Shown here piece by piece: positions 7,206 to 16,011 of a stretch of DNA of 64,000 bases (position 1 is its first letter; the number at the start of each line of letters is the position of its first letter). Origin of the DNA: Gammaproteobacteria bacterium (GTDB lineage: Bacteria; Pseudomonadota; Gammaproteobacteria; Steroidobacterales; Steroidobacteraceae). A model generated the notes under the pieces. The model ran no database searches, was not told the DNA's origin, and saw only the letters and a program-made list of their open reading frames with translations. The DNA is taken from NCBI GenBank assembly GCA_028293725.1, contig JAQGOE010000133.1:29449-93448 (forward strand), in the 5' to 3' direction. The position numbers and the translations under genes were made by a program.

Positions 7206-9503
7206 ATGCACGCAGATTCGAATTCATCCGGGAAACTCTCCCTGCGGAGATCCCTGGTTTCCGTCGCCGTCGCGACGGCACTCTTCTCTACCGCGGCTCA
7301 CGCCGCCTCGCCCGTCATGGTGCGCGGCGTTGTGGCCGGCGCCCTGTTCACGCCTCCCGTGAATGCCACCAACCCGGCCAGCTCAACGGCTGGCGTCACG
7401 GTTCCCTCGGTCTATGCCGGCGCGAAAGTCTGCTTCGACCTCAACAACAACGGAGTCTGCGACGCGGGCGAGCCGAGCACGACGACGTCGAGCACCGGCA
7501 GCTTCGTGCTCACGAGCCCGACGCCGGCGACCGTCATCGCCGTAATCCCGACCACGGCGACCAACGGCGGACAACCCGTCGCGCAGCGTAACGTGTTCCG
7601 CACGTCTGCCGCACAAGTGGCCGCGTCGAGGATCTCCCCCTTGGCCCCGGCTCCCATCACGATCACGCCGCTAACGACCGAGCTCGTGCGCATGATGGAA
7701 AACGACGGCCTGAGCTACAGTGACGCTGTGGCCACGCTGTCGGAGCGCATCGGTGTCGAGTCATCCTCCGTGACGGCTTCGCCGACCACCATTGCCGATC
7801 CCGCGCAGTTGAAGGCCGTCGAGGCCGAGTCTGTCGTGCTGACGAATCGTTTCGGATTCGCTGCCAAAGCCGTCGATCGTGGCGACTTTCCGACGATCCC
7901 GGCCGCCCAGCAGGGCGCGATGAACCTCGAAGGCATTCCGCGCTACGATCATATCTTCATCGTGATGCTCGAGAACAAGTCGACCGCCGCGATGTTGAAT
8001 TCGCCCTACGCACCGAACATCAACGCGTACCTGGCGGCGAACAACCAGTTCACGAACTACTACGCCACTGGCAATCCGAGCGAGCCGAACTATACGGCGC
8101 TGGGCGGTGCCGACGACTTCGGTATCACCAACGACAACCAGTGGAATTGCAACGCCACGGGCACAAACGCGCCGCAGGACCTGCCGCTGCCGACGAGCAC
8201 GGTGTCGGGGCTCGCCAGCTCGCCGTTCACGGCGACCTGCACGGATACCGCGGGGGTGAATCACAACATCATCAATCGCCCGAATCTGTTCAACGCGCTG
8301 ACCACGGCGGGTATGACCTGGAGGACTTACAACGAGTCGACGAATCCGGGACAGGACTTCCGCACCGACAGCGTGGCGGACCCGGCCATCGTTGCTCCCG
8401 ATAACGTCTATCCGCCGGGAACACTCAATGGCAATACGACGGTCGTCGGCGATCCCACCGGCTTGATTCCGCTGCCGGCGGGCACGTACAAAACCAAGCA
8501 CAATCCTGCGATGGCATTCCAGAACGTGCGCAGCGCGGTGGAGTTCAAGTCCAGCAACCGCACCCTGGGTGGCGGACAGTGGGATAACTTCATGGTCAAC
8601 GGCTCGAAGTACGCGATTCCGGCCGGCTTCGACAAGGATCAATTCGGTACCGACCTGCTGAACGGCGACGTGGGCCAGTTGAACTACGTCATTCCCGACC
8701 AGTGCGATGACATGCATTCAATCTCGGTCACTGGCACCGACTCGGTGACCCGAGCGGGGATCACGGCGAGCGATTGCAGTGGCGTCGCGGGCGGAAACAA
8801 TGCGGCGCCGAACGACTCGCACGACGTCATCTTGACTCGCGGGGACAACTACGTGAAGTACCTGGTGACCAAGATCCAGTCTTCGCCGGTCTGGCAGAAC
8901 ACGAGCAAGCGCGAAGCGATCGTGCTGATGTTCGACGAAGGCAGCGCCACCAGTGGCTTCAACTCCTGCTGCGGCTGGAATCCTGGCAACAGCACGGTGT
9001 CCAAGCCGCTGATCCAGAACCCGGACGGCACCTTCTCGGTCGACAATTCGGTTGCGAATTACACCATCGGCAACCGTGGTCATGGCAACAGCATCTTCGC
9101 TGTGATCACCAATCAGCCGAGCGCGCCGAAGGGCATCAAGGACAGCGACGCGCACAGCCACTTCTCCTTCGTACGCACACTTCAGGACATGTTCGGGGTC
9201 TCGGACCCCAAGAGCGACGGCTCTTACATGAACCGCAGCAAGTACACGGAGAGCTTCATCGCGGCGAATATCCTGAGCCTGCCCGAATACGCGGGCTCCG
9301 CGGACACCCACTTCGACGGTGTGCGACCGATGAACCACCAGTTCGTCATCCCAGCGAACTACGTGGAGAAGCAGTCCAGCGACTTCACCATCACCGCGGG
9401 CTCGTTCCCGGTCGGCTCAGGCCAGACCGGTAACCCCGCCGGAGCGATACCTCCGCAGGTGGGTCCGGACGCGAACCAGGTCAATGTCTGGGCGCTGAAG
9501 TAA
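7206..9503 (+). CDS. Secreted phosphoesterase (acid phosphatase / phospholipase C-like, PF04185 type)
   Basis: A 765-residue protein with a signal peptide ending STAAHAAS. Residues ~70-110 include a DLNNNGVCDAGE loop that looks like a calcium-binding SdrD/EF-like turn. From ~240 on it has the alkaline-phosphatase-superfamily phosphoesterase core: YDHIFIVMLENKS (metal ligands), GNPSEPNYTALGG (nucleophile region), IVLMFDEG, GHGNSIFAVI and SHFSFVRTLQDMFGV (metal-binding Asp and His). It should cleave phosphoesters outside the inner membrane; the true substrate is unknown. The ATG at 7206 follows AGGAG by 7 bp. It lies 60 bp after the VPLPA-CTERM gene and may be co-transcribed with it. Confidence 0.85.
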   Translation: MHADSNSSGKLSLRRSLVSVAVATALFSTAAHAASPVMVRGVVAGALFTPPVNATNPASSTAGVTVPSVYAGAKVCFDLNNNGVCDAGEPSTTTSSTGSFVLTSPTPATVIAVIPTTATNGGQPVAQRNVFRTSAAQVAASRISPLAPAPITITPLTTELVRMMENDGLSYSDAVATLSERIGVESSSVTASPTTIADPAQLKAVEAESVVLTNRFGFAAKAVDRGDFPTIPAAQQGAMNLEGIPRYDHIFIVMLENKSTAAMLNSPYAPNINAYLAANNQFTNYYATGNPSEPNYTALGGADDFGITNDNQWNCNATGTNAPQDLPLPTSTVSGLASSPFTATCTDTAGVNHNIINRPNLFNALTTAGMTWRTYNESTNPGQDFRTDSVADPAIVAPDNVYPPGTLNGNTTVVGDPTGLIPLPAGTYKTKHNPAMAFQNVRSAVEFKSSNRTLGGGQWDNFMVNGSKYAIPAGFDKDQFGTDLLNGDVGQLNYVIPDQCDDMHSISVTGTDSVTRAGITASDCSGVAGGNNAAPNDSHDVILTRGDNYVKYLVTKIQSSPVWQNTSKREAIVLMFDEGSATSGFNSCCGWNPGNSTVSKPLIQNPDGTFSVDNSVANYTIGNRGHGNSIFAVITNQPSAPKGIKDSDAHSHFSFVRTLQDMFGVSDPKSDGSYMNRSKYTESFIAANILSLPEYAGSADTHFDGVRPMNHQFVIPANYVEKQSSDFTITAGSFPVGSGQTGNPAGAIPPQVGPDANQVNVWALK

Positions 9504-9539
9504 TTCGGTAATCGAAGTCCGTTAGGCTGGTGTAATGAG

Positions 9540-9563
9540 GGCGGGCTCAGGGAAGAGCCCGCC
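9540..9563 (+). repeat. GC-rich hairpin between phosphoesterase and peroxidase genes
   Basis: GGCGGGCTC (9540-9548) pairs perfectly with GAGCCCGCC (9555-9563) around a 6-nt loop. No T-run follows, so it could be a factor-dependent terminator, an attenuator or a transcript-stabilising stem rather than a classical terminator. Confidence 0.5.
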
Positions 9564-9586
9564 GGTGATCGTACGAAAATAATGAA

Positions 9587-10837
9587 GTGAAGATCCGCTT
9601 ACCCCTATTTCTCGCCCTGCTGGCCGCTGCCGTCGGCAGTGCTGTGAATCCTGCGTTCGCGGTCACCGACCCGAACAGCCTCGCCTACAAACTGCATAGT
9701 CATGACCCGCTGAGCCTCGCGGCGCAAGTCGGTCAGAAGATGTTCTTCGATAAGTCTCTGTCCGGCTCGGGCAAACTAGCGTGCAGTAGCTGCCACGATC
9801 CGGACCATGCCTACGCGCCGGCCAACGATCTGGCCGTTCAAGTGGGTGGCAAGTCGCTGCAACAGTTCGGTACCCGGGCGGTACCCTCTTTGCGCTACAA
9901 GGAATACATGCCGCCCTACGCCGACCTGTTGGACAATCCCGACGGGATCAGTCCTCCGGGACCGGGTGGCGGTTTCACGCAGGATGGCCGCGCCGCTACC
10001 ATCGCGGAGCAGGCGAAAATCCCGCTGCTGGCCGCTAACGAGATGGCCAACAAGGACGGTGCCGACGTCGTCGCGAAAATCGGCAAATCAGCCTACGCCG
10101 AGTTGTTCCGGCAGGCCTTCGGTGCCGAGATCTTTGCCGATTCGAAGGCTGCCTTGCAAAAGGCCGGCGAGGCGTTGCAAACCTTTCAGATGGAGGACTA
10201 CAGCTTCCATCCTTACAGCAGCAAGTATGACCTTTATGCCGCCAACAAGATTGGCGGCGACCTGACCGCGGCGGAGCGCCGCGGCTTCGCGGTGTTCAGC
10301 AATCCGAACAAGGGCAATTGCTTCGCCTGTCACTACAGCGGCCCCGGTTTGAACGGGAGTGTCGCCATGTTCACCGATTATTCCTATGAGGCGATCGGCG
10401 TACCCCGCAATGCCGCGATCGCCGCGAATCGCAACCCGAAACATTACGACCTCGGCATCTGCGACCGACCGGATCATCCGCCGGCGGCGAGTCAGCGTTT
10501 CTGCGGCATGTTCAAGACGCCAACACTGCGTAACGTCGCCACGCGCAAGGCGTTCTTCCACAACGGCCAGATAAAGTCTCTGCGCGAGGCCATCGAGTTT
10601 TATAACACCCGCGATACGACCCCGGAGCGTTGGTATCCGCGGGTCAGAGGCGTCGTGCAGAAGTTCGATGACCTGCCACCACTGTTTCGCGCCAATCTCG
10701 ACAAGCAGGGGCCGCTCGACGGCCGCGCGGCGGGCAGCTCGCCGCCGCTGAGCCCCCAGGACATCGACGATCTGATCGCGTTCCTGAACACCTTGACGGA
10801 TGACTACACGCCCACACAGGCGAACAACCAACCCTGA
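9587..10837 (+). CDS. Di-haem cytochrome c peroxidase / MauG-family protein
   Basis: A 416-residue periplasmic protein with a signal peptide (FLALLAAAVGSAVNPAFA). Two c-type haem motifs are present: CSSCH at 66-70 and CFACH at 245-249, the two-domain layout of CcpA/MauG proteins. The segments FTQDGRA, AANEMANKDG and TPTLRNVATRKAFFHNGQ are typical family signatures. It either reduces hydrogen peroxide or performs MauG-like oxidation of a partner. The start is GTG at 9587; the nearby ATG is out of frame and closes at once. It follows the secreted phosphoesterase and precedes a small exported protein, so the partner could be among the neighbours. Confidence 0.88.
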   Translation: MKIRLPLFLALLAAAVGSAVNPAFAVTDPNSLAYKLHSHDPLSLAAQVGQKMFFDKSLSGSGKLACSSCHDPDHAYAPANDLAVQVGGKSLQQFGTRAVPSLRYKEYMPPYADLLDNPDGISPPGPGGGFTQDGRAATIAEQAKIPLLAANEMANKDGADVVAKIGKSAYAELFRQAFGAEIFADSKAALQKAGEALQTFQMEDYSFHPYSSKYDLYAANKIGGDLTAAERRGFAVFSNPNKGNCFACHYSGPGLNGSVAMFTDYSYEAIGVPRNAAIAANRNPKHYDLGICDRPDHPPAASQRFCGMFKTPTLRNVATRKAFFHNGQIKSLREAIEFYNTRDTTPERWYPRVRGVVQKFDDLPPLFRANLDKQGPLDGRAAGSSPPLSPQDIDDLIAFLNTLTDDYTPTQANNQP

Positions 10838-10847
10838 AGAGCCGCCG

Positions 10848-11504
10848 ATGATGACCCGTAGAGTGACGATGACCCGACCATTGACGAACCTGGCAGCGAC
10901 GACCCTGGCCATGTTGCTTGCCGTCGCAGCGGCCCATGCGAACGTTCCGGCTGCGCCGAGTCAGAAAAGCCTGAAGCCCGCCGTCAGAAAGTACCTGGAG
11001 GAGAAGGGCAACTTCTGCCTCGGTAAGTTCGAATGGCCCATCGCGGTCAGCGATGAGGACCGTAAGACCGGCACGAATAACGCCCTGCAGATGCCCGTCC
11101 TGGAGAAGCTCGGCCTCGTGGTAGCGTCCGACTCACCGGGCGATCCCAGCATCAAGAATTATTCTCTGACCGAGGAGGGGCAGAAGTACTACCTCACCAA
11201 GCAGACCATCACGGTCAATTCGGCCGGTCAGAAGATCCGGCATCCGGGCGACCTGTGCCCCGCGAAACTCGAGCTCGATAAAGTGGTGGCCTGGGATGCG
11301 CCCAGCGTGGTGGACGGTAAGACCCAGACTACCGTGAAATACACGTACCGGATCGCCAAGGCCGCGGACTGGACCCAGGACCCCGAGGTGCGCAAGGTCT
11401 TTCCGATGATTGCACGAATCATCGATAACGCCGGCAACCAACAGCTCATGCAATTGTTCGCCTGGTCCGGCCACGGCTGGGTGGCGCTCACCCCGGGCGA
11501 CTGA
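10848..11504 (+). CDS. Exported protein of unknown function
   Basis: A 218-residue protein with an N-terminal signal peptide (LAATTLAMLLAVAAAHA), starting 11 bp after the peroxidase stop and so likely in the same transcript. The mature part has alternating charged and beta-type segments (KGNFCLGKFEWP, LTEEGQKYY, TTVKYTYRIAKAADW) and two Cys residues. I do not recognise a family. A second ATG lies 3 bp later and a third at 10869; the true start is uncertain but the signal peptide is retained in all. Confidence 0.75.
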   Translation: MMTRRVTMTRPLTNLAATTLAMLLAVAAAHANVPAAPSQKSLKPAVRKYLEEKGNFCLGKFEWPIAVSDEDRKTGTNNALQMPVLEKLGLVVASDSPGDPSIKNYSLTEEGQKYYLTKQTITVNSAGQKIRHPGDLCPAKLELDKVVAWDAPSVVDGKTQTTVKYTYRIAKAADWTQDPEVRKVFPMIARIIDNAGNQQLMQLFAWSGHGWVALTPGD

Positions 11505-11542
11505 CGGCAACCGCGGCGAGCGAGGAACGGGTGCGCGGGTCC

Positions 11543-12397
11543 TCAGCCGCGCTCGATGAGCCCCCGTAACACCGTGTCGAGCTCGACTTCACCCTTCATC
11601 GGCTGATGCTCGAAATTCAGCCACCCCGCATTGAATCCATCCAACATCCGGATCCGCGGCAGCGGATTGCGCATTCCCTGCCCGCGGAACAGCGTTTCCC
11701 ACGTTTCGCGCGGCACGCTCTGCGCGCTCACGCTTCGTCCCAGCAAGCGTCCCAATGAGGCGGCAATGTCATTGGGGGACACCGAACGGGGTCCTTCCAA
11801 CTCGACGACACGCCGGCCGTCGCCTTTCTCTTGCAGCAATTTCGCAGCGACCCGGCCGATGTCGGCCGTCGCGACCATGGGAATTCGCCGCTCCAGTGGT
11901 TGCAGGAAGCTATGTATGACACCTGTATCACGGGCGGGCGCCACATCCCATGCCGTGTTTTCCATGAACCAGGCGGGCCGCAGAAACGTGATCGGCAACG
12001 GGAGTTCGCCCAGCACCTTCTCATGAAGGGTGTGCTGGCTGAGGAGATTCTCCTGCGTCGCCGCGGCCCCTACCGTCGAGATGCTAACAACCCGGGCGGG
12101 TTGCGCCCGCGTCAGCGCGCCTTGCAACGCGCGCAGAATCGCCCGGACCTCCGGGAAGCCCGGCGCGGGATCGAAGTTGGGAGGCAGGAGAATCAACACT
12201 CCCTCCGCTGCGGTGAATGCCTTCGTGAGGGCGTCCTCGTCGTTTAGATCGGCCAATGCGACCTTGCACCCCTGGCCGGCCCACGCTGCGCCTTTGTGTG
12301 CATCGCGGACTACCGCGCGTACGTTCTTTCCCGCAGCGAGCAATGTACGGGCCACGATTCCGCCCACCTGGCCTGTGATTCCTGTAATGGCAAACAT
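11543..12397 (-). CDS. NmrA-like NAD(P)-binding Rossmann protein
   Basis: A 284-residue protein with a GITGQVG nucleotide-binding loop at the N terminus and the SDR-like NmrA/QOR2 layout (RVVSISTVGAAA, LRPAWFMEN, TADIGRVAAKLL). Members act as NAD(P)H-dependent oxidoreductases or redox sensors; the catalytic Tyr-Lys pair of classical SDRs is not evident. Its divergent partner is a LysR regulator 111 bp away, the usual arrangement in which the regulator controls the enzyme. Confidence 0.85.
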   Translation of the reverse strand: MFAITGITGQVGGIVARTLLAAGKNVRAVVRDAHKGAAWAGQGCKVALADLNDEDALTKAFTAAEGVLILLPPNFDPAPGFPEVRAILRALQGALTRAQPARVVSISTVGAAATQENLLSQHTLHEKVLGELPLPITFLRPAWFMENTAWDVAPARDTGVIHSFLQPLERRIPMVATADIGRVAAKLLQEKGDGRRVVELEGPRSVSPNDIAASLGRLLGRSVSAQSVPRETWETLFRGQGMRNPLPRIRMLDGFNAGWLNFEHQPMKGEVELDTVLRGLIERG

Positions 12398-12474
12398 GCG
12401 ACTTTCCCCATCGGCTTACGGCCCGGGCCGCGATGGAGGCCATTCTGTAGCCTCCTGCCCCATTTCTCGATAAC

Positions 12475-12494
12475 ATGAATAGCATTTCATTCAT
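12475..12494. promoter_or_regulatory. Palindrome in NmrA/LysR divergent region, candidate LysR site
   Basis: ATGAAT (12475-12480) and ATTCAT (12489-12494) form a dyad with an 8-bp spacer, 14 bp before the LysR start. Location fits an autoregulatory LysR site, although the strict T-N11-A pattern is not met. Confidence 0.4.
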
Positions 12495-12508
12495 GACGAA
12501 GTGGCATC

Positions 12509-13453
12509 ATGATCCGATTCGATGAGCGCGTCCTGAACGGCATGAGTGTGTTCGCGGCGATCGTCGCCGCCGGCAGCTTCGCCGCGGCCGGTGAGCTACT
12601 CGACATGTCACAGCCGGGCGTGAGCCGGGCAGTGTCTCGCCTGGAGGCGAGGCTCGGCATCCGCCTGTTTGATCGCACCACCCGCGCCGTATCCCTTACG
12701 GAGGAAGGCCGTCGCTTTCATGCGCAGGTGTTGCCTTTGCTGGCAGGCATCGAAGAGGCGGCCTCGACGGCTGCCGATGGCGCGACGGCGGTCCGCGGAC
12801 GCTTGCGCGTGAACGCCGACCCGTACTTCTCGCGCCTGATTCTCGGACCGCGTCTCGGAACCTTCCTGGAGAGTCATCCGGAGCTGCAGTTCGAGCTGGT
12901 CACCCAGGATCGCCTGGGCGACCTGGTGTCCGGAGGCTTCGACCTTGCCGTCCGCTTCGGCGAGCCCGGCGCATCGAGCCTGGTGGCGCGCAAACTGCTC
13001 GATACTCGCATTGTGACCGTCGCCGCACCGTCTTATCTGAAACGTCGTGGCCGGCCACTCGACCCAACAGATCTGGGCGATGCCCGGCACGAGTGCATTC
13101 ACTTCACGGATCCCAACACGGGCCACCCCTGGGCGTGGGAGTTTCACCGCAAACGCCGCAAGCTCGAGGTGCCCGTTCACGGCCGGCTGACAGTCAACGA
13201 TGTCGGGACTCTGCACAGCGCCTGCCTGGCAGGCCAGGGCATAGCGCAGATCAAGGAGTTGGGTGCCGAGTCGATGTTGGCCGATGGGAGGCTCGTCGAC
13301 CTGTTTCCCGACTGGCCCGACGAGCGCTTCTCGTTATATGCGTTACATCCGTCCCGACATCATCCGCCGGCCAAAACCCGCGCCTTCCTCGATTTCGTCG
13401 CCTCGATCACCGCGGGGCGTGCCACGCGTAAGTTGCCGTCTCATGACAGATGA
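12509..13453 (+). CDS. LysR-family transcriptional regulator
   Basis: A 314-residue LysR protein. The N-terminal winged helix-turn-helix is intact (VFAAIVAAGSFAAAGELL, SQPGVSRAVSRLEARLGI, RLFDRTTR), followed by the periplasmic-binding-protein-like effector domain beginning near LRVNADPYFSRLIL. It probably controls the divergent NmrA-like gene. The effector is unknown. Confidence 0.92.
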   Translation: MIRFDERVLNGMSVFAAIVAAGSFAAAGELLDMSQPGVSRAVSRLEARLGIRLFDRTTRAVSLTEEGRRFHAQVLPLLAGIEEAASTAADGATAVRGRLRVNADPYFSRLILGPRLGTFLESHPELQFELVTQDRLGDLVSGGFDLAVRFGEPGASSLVARKLLDTRIVTVAAPSYLKRRGRPLDPTDLGDARHECIHFTDPNTGHPWAWEFHRKRRKLEVPVHGRLTVNDVGTLHSACLAGQGIAQIKELGAESMLADGRLVDLFPDWPDERFSLYALHPSRHHPPAKTRAFLDFVASITAGRATRKLPSHDR

Positions 13454-13462
13454 GCCACGAAT

Positions 13463-13486
13463 TTTTTCACGGGTCAGCGTGAAAAA
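13463..13486. repeat. Perfect 9-bp inverted repeat after the LysR gene
   Basis: TTTTTCACG (13463-13471) and CGTGAAAAA (13478-13486) flank a 6-nt loop. The A/T ends are inside the stem, so it is not a standard terminator in either direction; it could be a protein-binding site or a weak transcript-end stem. Confidence 0.45.
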
Positions 13487-13595
13487 TGCTCAGCCGTTAG
13501 AGTGACACAGTTCGCTTATCGGTCATGGCGGGTTTGCTATGGTACGTCTCGAGCGAATGCGGTCAACGAGGGGGAAACACGGAAGGAGATCGGCC

Positions 13596-14420
13596 TTGCG
13601 AACCTCAACCCCCAAACACTACCTCGTAGTGTCGGATTTCGATCAGACACTGAGTTTCAACGACTCCGGCCACGTCCTGGCCGAGCTGCTCGGCGTGCAT
13701 GATTTCGAGCGCAAAGTTGCCGGCTTGAGCCGCAGCAACCTCGTGCAGCAAGGCGGCGAGCTCGCCTATCTCATCCGCCATGATCCTGACTTTCGCGGCG
13801 TGCGCCACGAGCACCTGGTCGAAACCGGGCGCCGTGTGCGGATGAAAGCGGCGCTCCCGGCGCTGGTGAACTTTCTGGAGAAGGGGTTAGACGGCTACCG
13901 CTTCTCGTTTTATGTTGTGTCCGCTGCGCCGCGCGCGGTTGTGGTCGCCGCGCTGGCGGGGATCGTGCCGCCCGATCACATCTACGGGACCGAGTTCGAT
14001 CATGACCCGCACACCGGTGAAGTACGTGCCATCACCCGCGTCCCCGCCGGCTACGGCAAGGTCGCGGTCCTCGAGGAGTTAGAGGAGCGCCTGAACGTTG
14101 TCACCGACCGCGTCATCTACGTCGGCGATGGCAGCTCGGACGTCCATGTGATGTTGCATGTCAATCACGGCGACGGGTTCACCATCGCTGTTTCCGAAAA
14201 CCGCCAGCTCTCGCGGATCGCGAAGACAAAGGTGATCAGCGACAACGCCTTCAGCGTGCTCGTCCCGGTGCTCCACCAGGTGTTGCGATTGCGGACTTCG
14301 GAAATACGCGAGCTGTTCGAAGCCAATGGCATGGTGCTGCATGACTGGGAAAGAGCCCGCACCGACCGCGTAATGATTCTGGAAACACCCGCGGCCATGC
14401 CGATGCCGGCGATGCTTTGA
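13596..14420 (+). CDS. HAD-superfamily phosphatase
   Basis: A 274-residue HAD hydrolase. Motif I is DFDQTLSF (nucleophile Asp and acid/base Asp), motif II is the Ser in YVVSAAP, and motif IV is YVGDGSSDVHVM; together they define a phosphoserine-phosphatase-like (subclass IB) enzyme. I place the start at TTG 13596, because AAGGAG lies 7 bp upstream and the conserved domain begins 10 residues later; an ATG at 13539 in frame has no clear Shine-Dalgarno. The small integral membrane protein follows after 13 bp. Substrate unknown. Confidence 0.82.
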   Translation: MRTSTPKHYLVVSDFDQTLSFNDSGHVLAELLGVHDFERKVAGLSRSNLVQQGGELAYLIRHDPDFRGVRHEHLVETGRRVRMKAALPALVNFLEKGLDGYRFSFYVVSAAPRAVVVAALAGIVPPDHIYGTEFDHDPHTGEVRAITRVPAGYGKVAVLEELEERLNVVTDRVIYVGDGSSDVHVMLHVNHGDGFTIAVSENRQLSRIAKTKVISDNAFSVLVPVLHQVLRLRTSEIRELFEANGMVLHDWERARTDRVMILETPAAMPMPAML

Positions 14421-14433
14421 GAGGAGATGAGAA

Positions 14434-14697
14434 GTGACGCAGATTCTCGGCTGGGTGGCTACCGCGGTATTCGTGGGTTCGTATTTCTTCACACGGCCCG
14501 CGGCCTTGCGTGCCATGCAGATGGTCGGCGCGACCCTGTGGATCGTCTACGGCTTTTTGATCGAGGCCACGCCGGTCATAGCCGCGAACGCACTGGTGTT
14601 CGCGGCGGCGGCCTGGACGTGTTTCGCAGCCCGCAAGCCGCAGCCGCAGCAACCCGCGGCGCCGGCCGTGGCATCGCCCGCTCAATCGACCTTGTAA
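14434..14697 (+). CDS. SemiSWEET/YgjV-like small integral membrane protein
   Basis: An 87-residue protein starting at GTG behind GAGGAGA. Three hydrophobic helices (ILGWVATAVFVGSYFF, AMQMVGATLWIVYGFLI, IAANALVFAAAAWTCF) match the half-transporter size of SemiSWEET or the inner-membrane YgjV group. The tail is Pro/Gln/Ala-rich. It is in tandem with the HAD phosphatase. A transport role is only inferred from topology and size. Confidence 0.6.
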   Translation: MTQILGWVATAVFVGSYFFTRPAALRAMQMVGATLWIVYGFLIEATPVIAANALVFAAAAWTCFAARKPQPQQPAAPAVASPAQSTL

Positions 14698-14930
14698 AAC
14701 TGTTTTACAATAAAATAAAACATCTGCGGATCCGCAGGCTGCCCACTGTTCTTCGCGATTTCCTGGATGTACTCCTGCGTCTGCCCCTGCAGCATGTCCG
14801 CGACTTCACCGAACACCTCGCTTGCCGACTTCCCGTCGTCATCGATCGTCATGATGCCGTGGTAGCCGCCGGTGAGTTGCGTCTCCTCGCGCGTGTATAA
14901 ATCGGCGCTGTAGAAATAGTAGCGGGGCAT
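14682..14930 (-). CDS. Small conserved-looking cytoplasmic protein, unknown function
   Basis: An 82-residue acidic protein (PRYYFYSADLYTREETQL at the start, then TIDDDGKSASEVFGEVAD). I use the ATG at 14930, which has AGGAACG upstream on the minus strand; a longer frame to 14987 exists. Its 3' end overlaps the tail of the SemiSWEET-like gene by 16 bp on the other strand. Function not recognised. Confidence 0.6.
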   Translation of the reverse strand: MPRYYFYSADLYTREETQLTGGYHGIMTIDDDGKSASEVFGEVADMLQGQTQEYIQEIAKNSGQPADPQMFYFIVKQFYKVD

Positions 14931-15016
14931 GGTTTCGTTCCTGGCGTTTAGGCGGGGCGGATTAACATATACTTCCCGCCAGTACACGGCAACGGGACGT
15001 GCGCGAGAGACCCCTG

Positions 15017-15874
15017 ATGCGTTTCGCTGTAACCGCCACCGATCGCTATCTCAACATCTTCCAGACCCTGGTCGAGCGCGGCTGGACGCCCTTGAAAGTA
15101 TTTACGGGCAAGGTCGACAACCGCATCCACCGCAATACGGCGGTGATCGACTACGCGAAGCAGCTGAAGCTCGACGTGCAGATCTCGCGCCTGACGCAGA
15201 CCAACTTGCGCGAGCTTCACGATCTCGGCTGCGAGGCACTCGTCGTGGCGAGTTATGCGTGGCGCATCAGCGATTGGCGTCCGTACCTGAAGTACGCCAT
15301 CAACTTTCACCCGGCGCCGCTGCCCCGCGGGCGCGGTCCCTATCCCCTGCCCGCTGCGATTCTGGACGAGGCGGCGACCTGGGGCATCTCCTGCCACAAG
15401 GTGGAGCATGAATTCGACAGCGGCGACGTTCTGAAAACCGCGGAGTTCCCCCTGTCGGCCATGGAAGATCATGACAGTCTCGACCTGCGATTGCAGTTGG
15501 CGGCGAAGCAATTGACTGCCGATGTCGCTGATCACTTCATTGATTATTGGAACGCGGCGACACCACAGGCAGGGGGCAGCATTCATCCGCAGTGGACCGA
15601 GGCGCAGCGGCAACTCGACTTCGCTCAGACAGTGGAGCAGGTCCTCCGCCGGACCCGTGCCTTCGGGCCGTTAGAGTGCATCGCGCACCTGGGCAGTACG
15701 ATTCTCTTCGTGCGTCGCGCCGTGGGGTGGACGGAATCTCACAGGGTGCCACCCGGCACGGTGGTCCATGCCAACAGCCTGTCGCTCGTGGTGGCGGTCG
15801 TCGACGGCTACGTCGGGCTCACCGAGTGGAGTCTCATCAACCCTGACGCGGTGACGGGGACGCTGCGGCGGTGA
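15017..15874 (+). CDS. Formyltransferase-family protein (Fmt-like fold)
   Basis: A 285-residue protein related to methionyl-tRNA formyltransferase and sugar N-formyltransferases. The catalytic Asn and His sit in INFHPAPLPRGRGPYPL and the catalytic Asp in FDSGDVL, giving the N-H-D triad that uses 10-formyl-tetrahydrofolate. A C-terminal segment (PPGTVVHANSLSLVVAVVDG) looks like the Fmt substrate-binding barrel. The SLLPRWRG-type loop of true Fmt is changed to APLPRGRG and no def gene is adjacent, so a small-molecule or sugar substrate is more likely than initiator tRNA. A GTG at 14999 is an alternative start. Confidence 0.72.
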   Translation: MRFAVTATDRYLNIFQTLVERGWTPLKVFTGKVDNRIHRNTAVIDYAKQLKLDVQISRLTQTNLRELHDLGCEALVVASYAWRISDWRPYLKYAINFHPAPLPRGRGPYPLPAAILDEAATWGISCHKVEHEFDSGDVLKTAEFPLSAMEDHDSLDLRLQLAAKQLTADVADHFIDYWNAATPQAGGSIHPQWTEAQRQLDFAQTVEQVLRRTRAFGPLECIAHLGSTILFVRRAVGWTESHRVPPGTVVHANSLSLVVAVVDGYVGLTEWSLINPDAVTGTLRR

Positions 15875-16011
15875 CCGGGGAAAGCGGCTGCAGCTTCAGC
15901 CGCAACGTATCGTAAGCCCTTGCTGACAGCCTTTCCGGACATCGGCGGATGGCGTCGCCCTGGGGAAAAGCCCAGTGTGCGAGTCTATCGTCAACAGCGA
16001 GGGAGTCGAGC

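Noticed and set aside
7206..7240. tRNA-like TTCGAATTC sequence
   Set aside because: It is inside the phosphoesterase signal-peptide codons and no cloverleaf surrounds it; I found no tRNA gene in the window.
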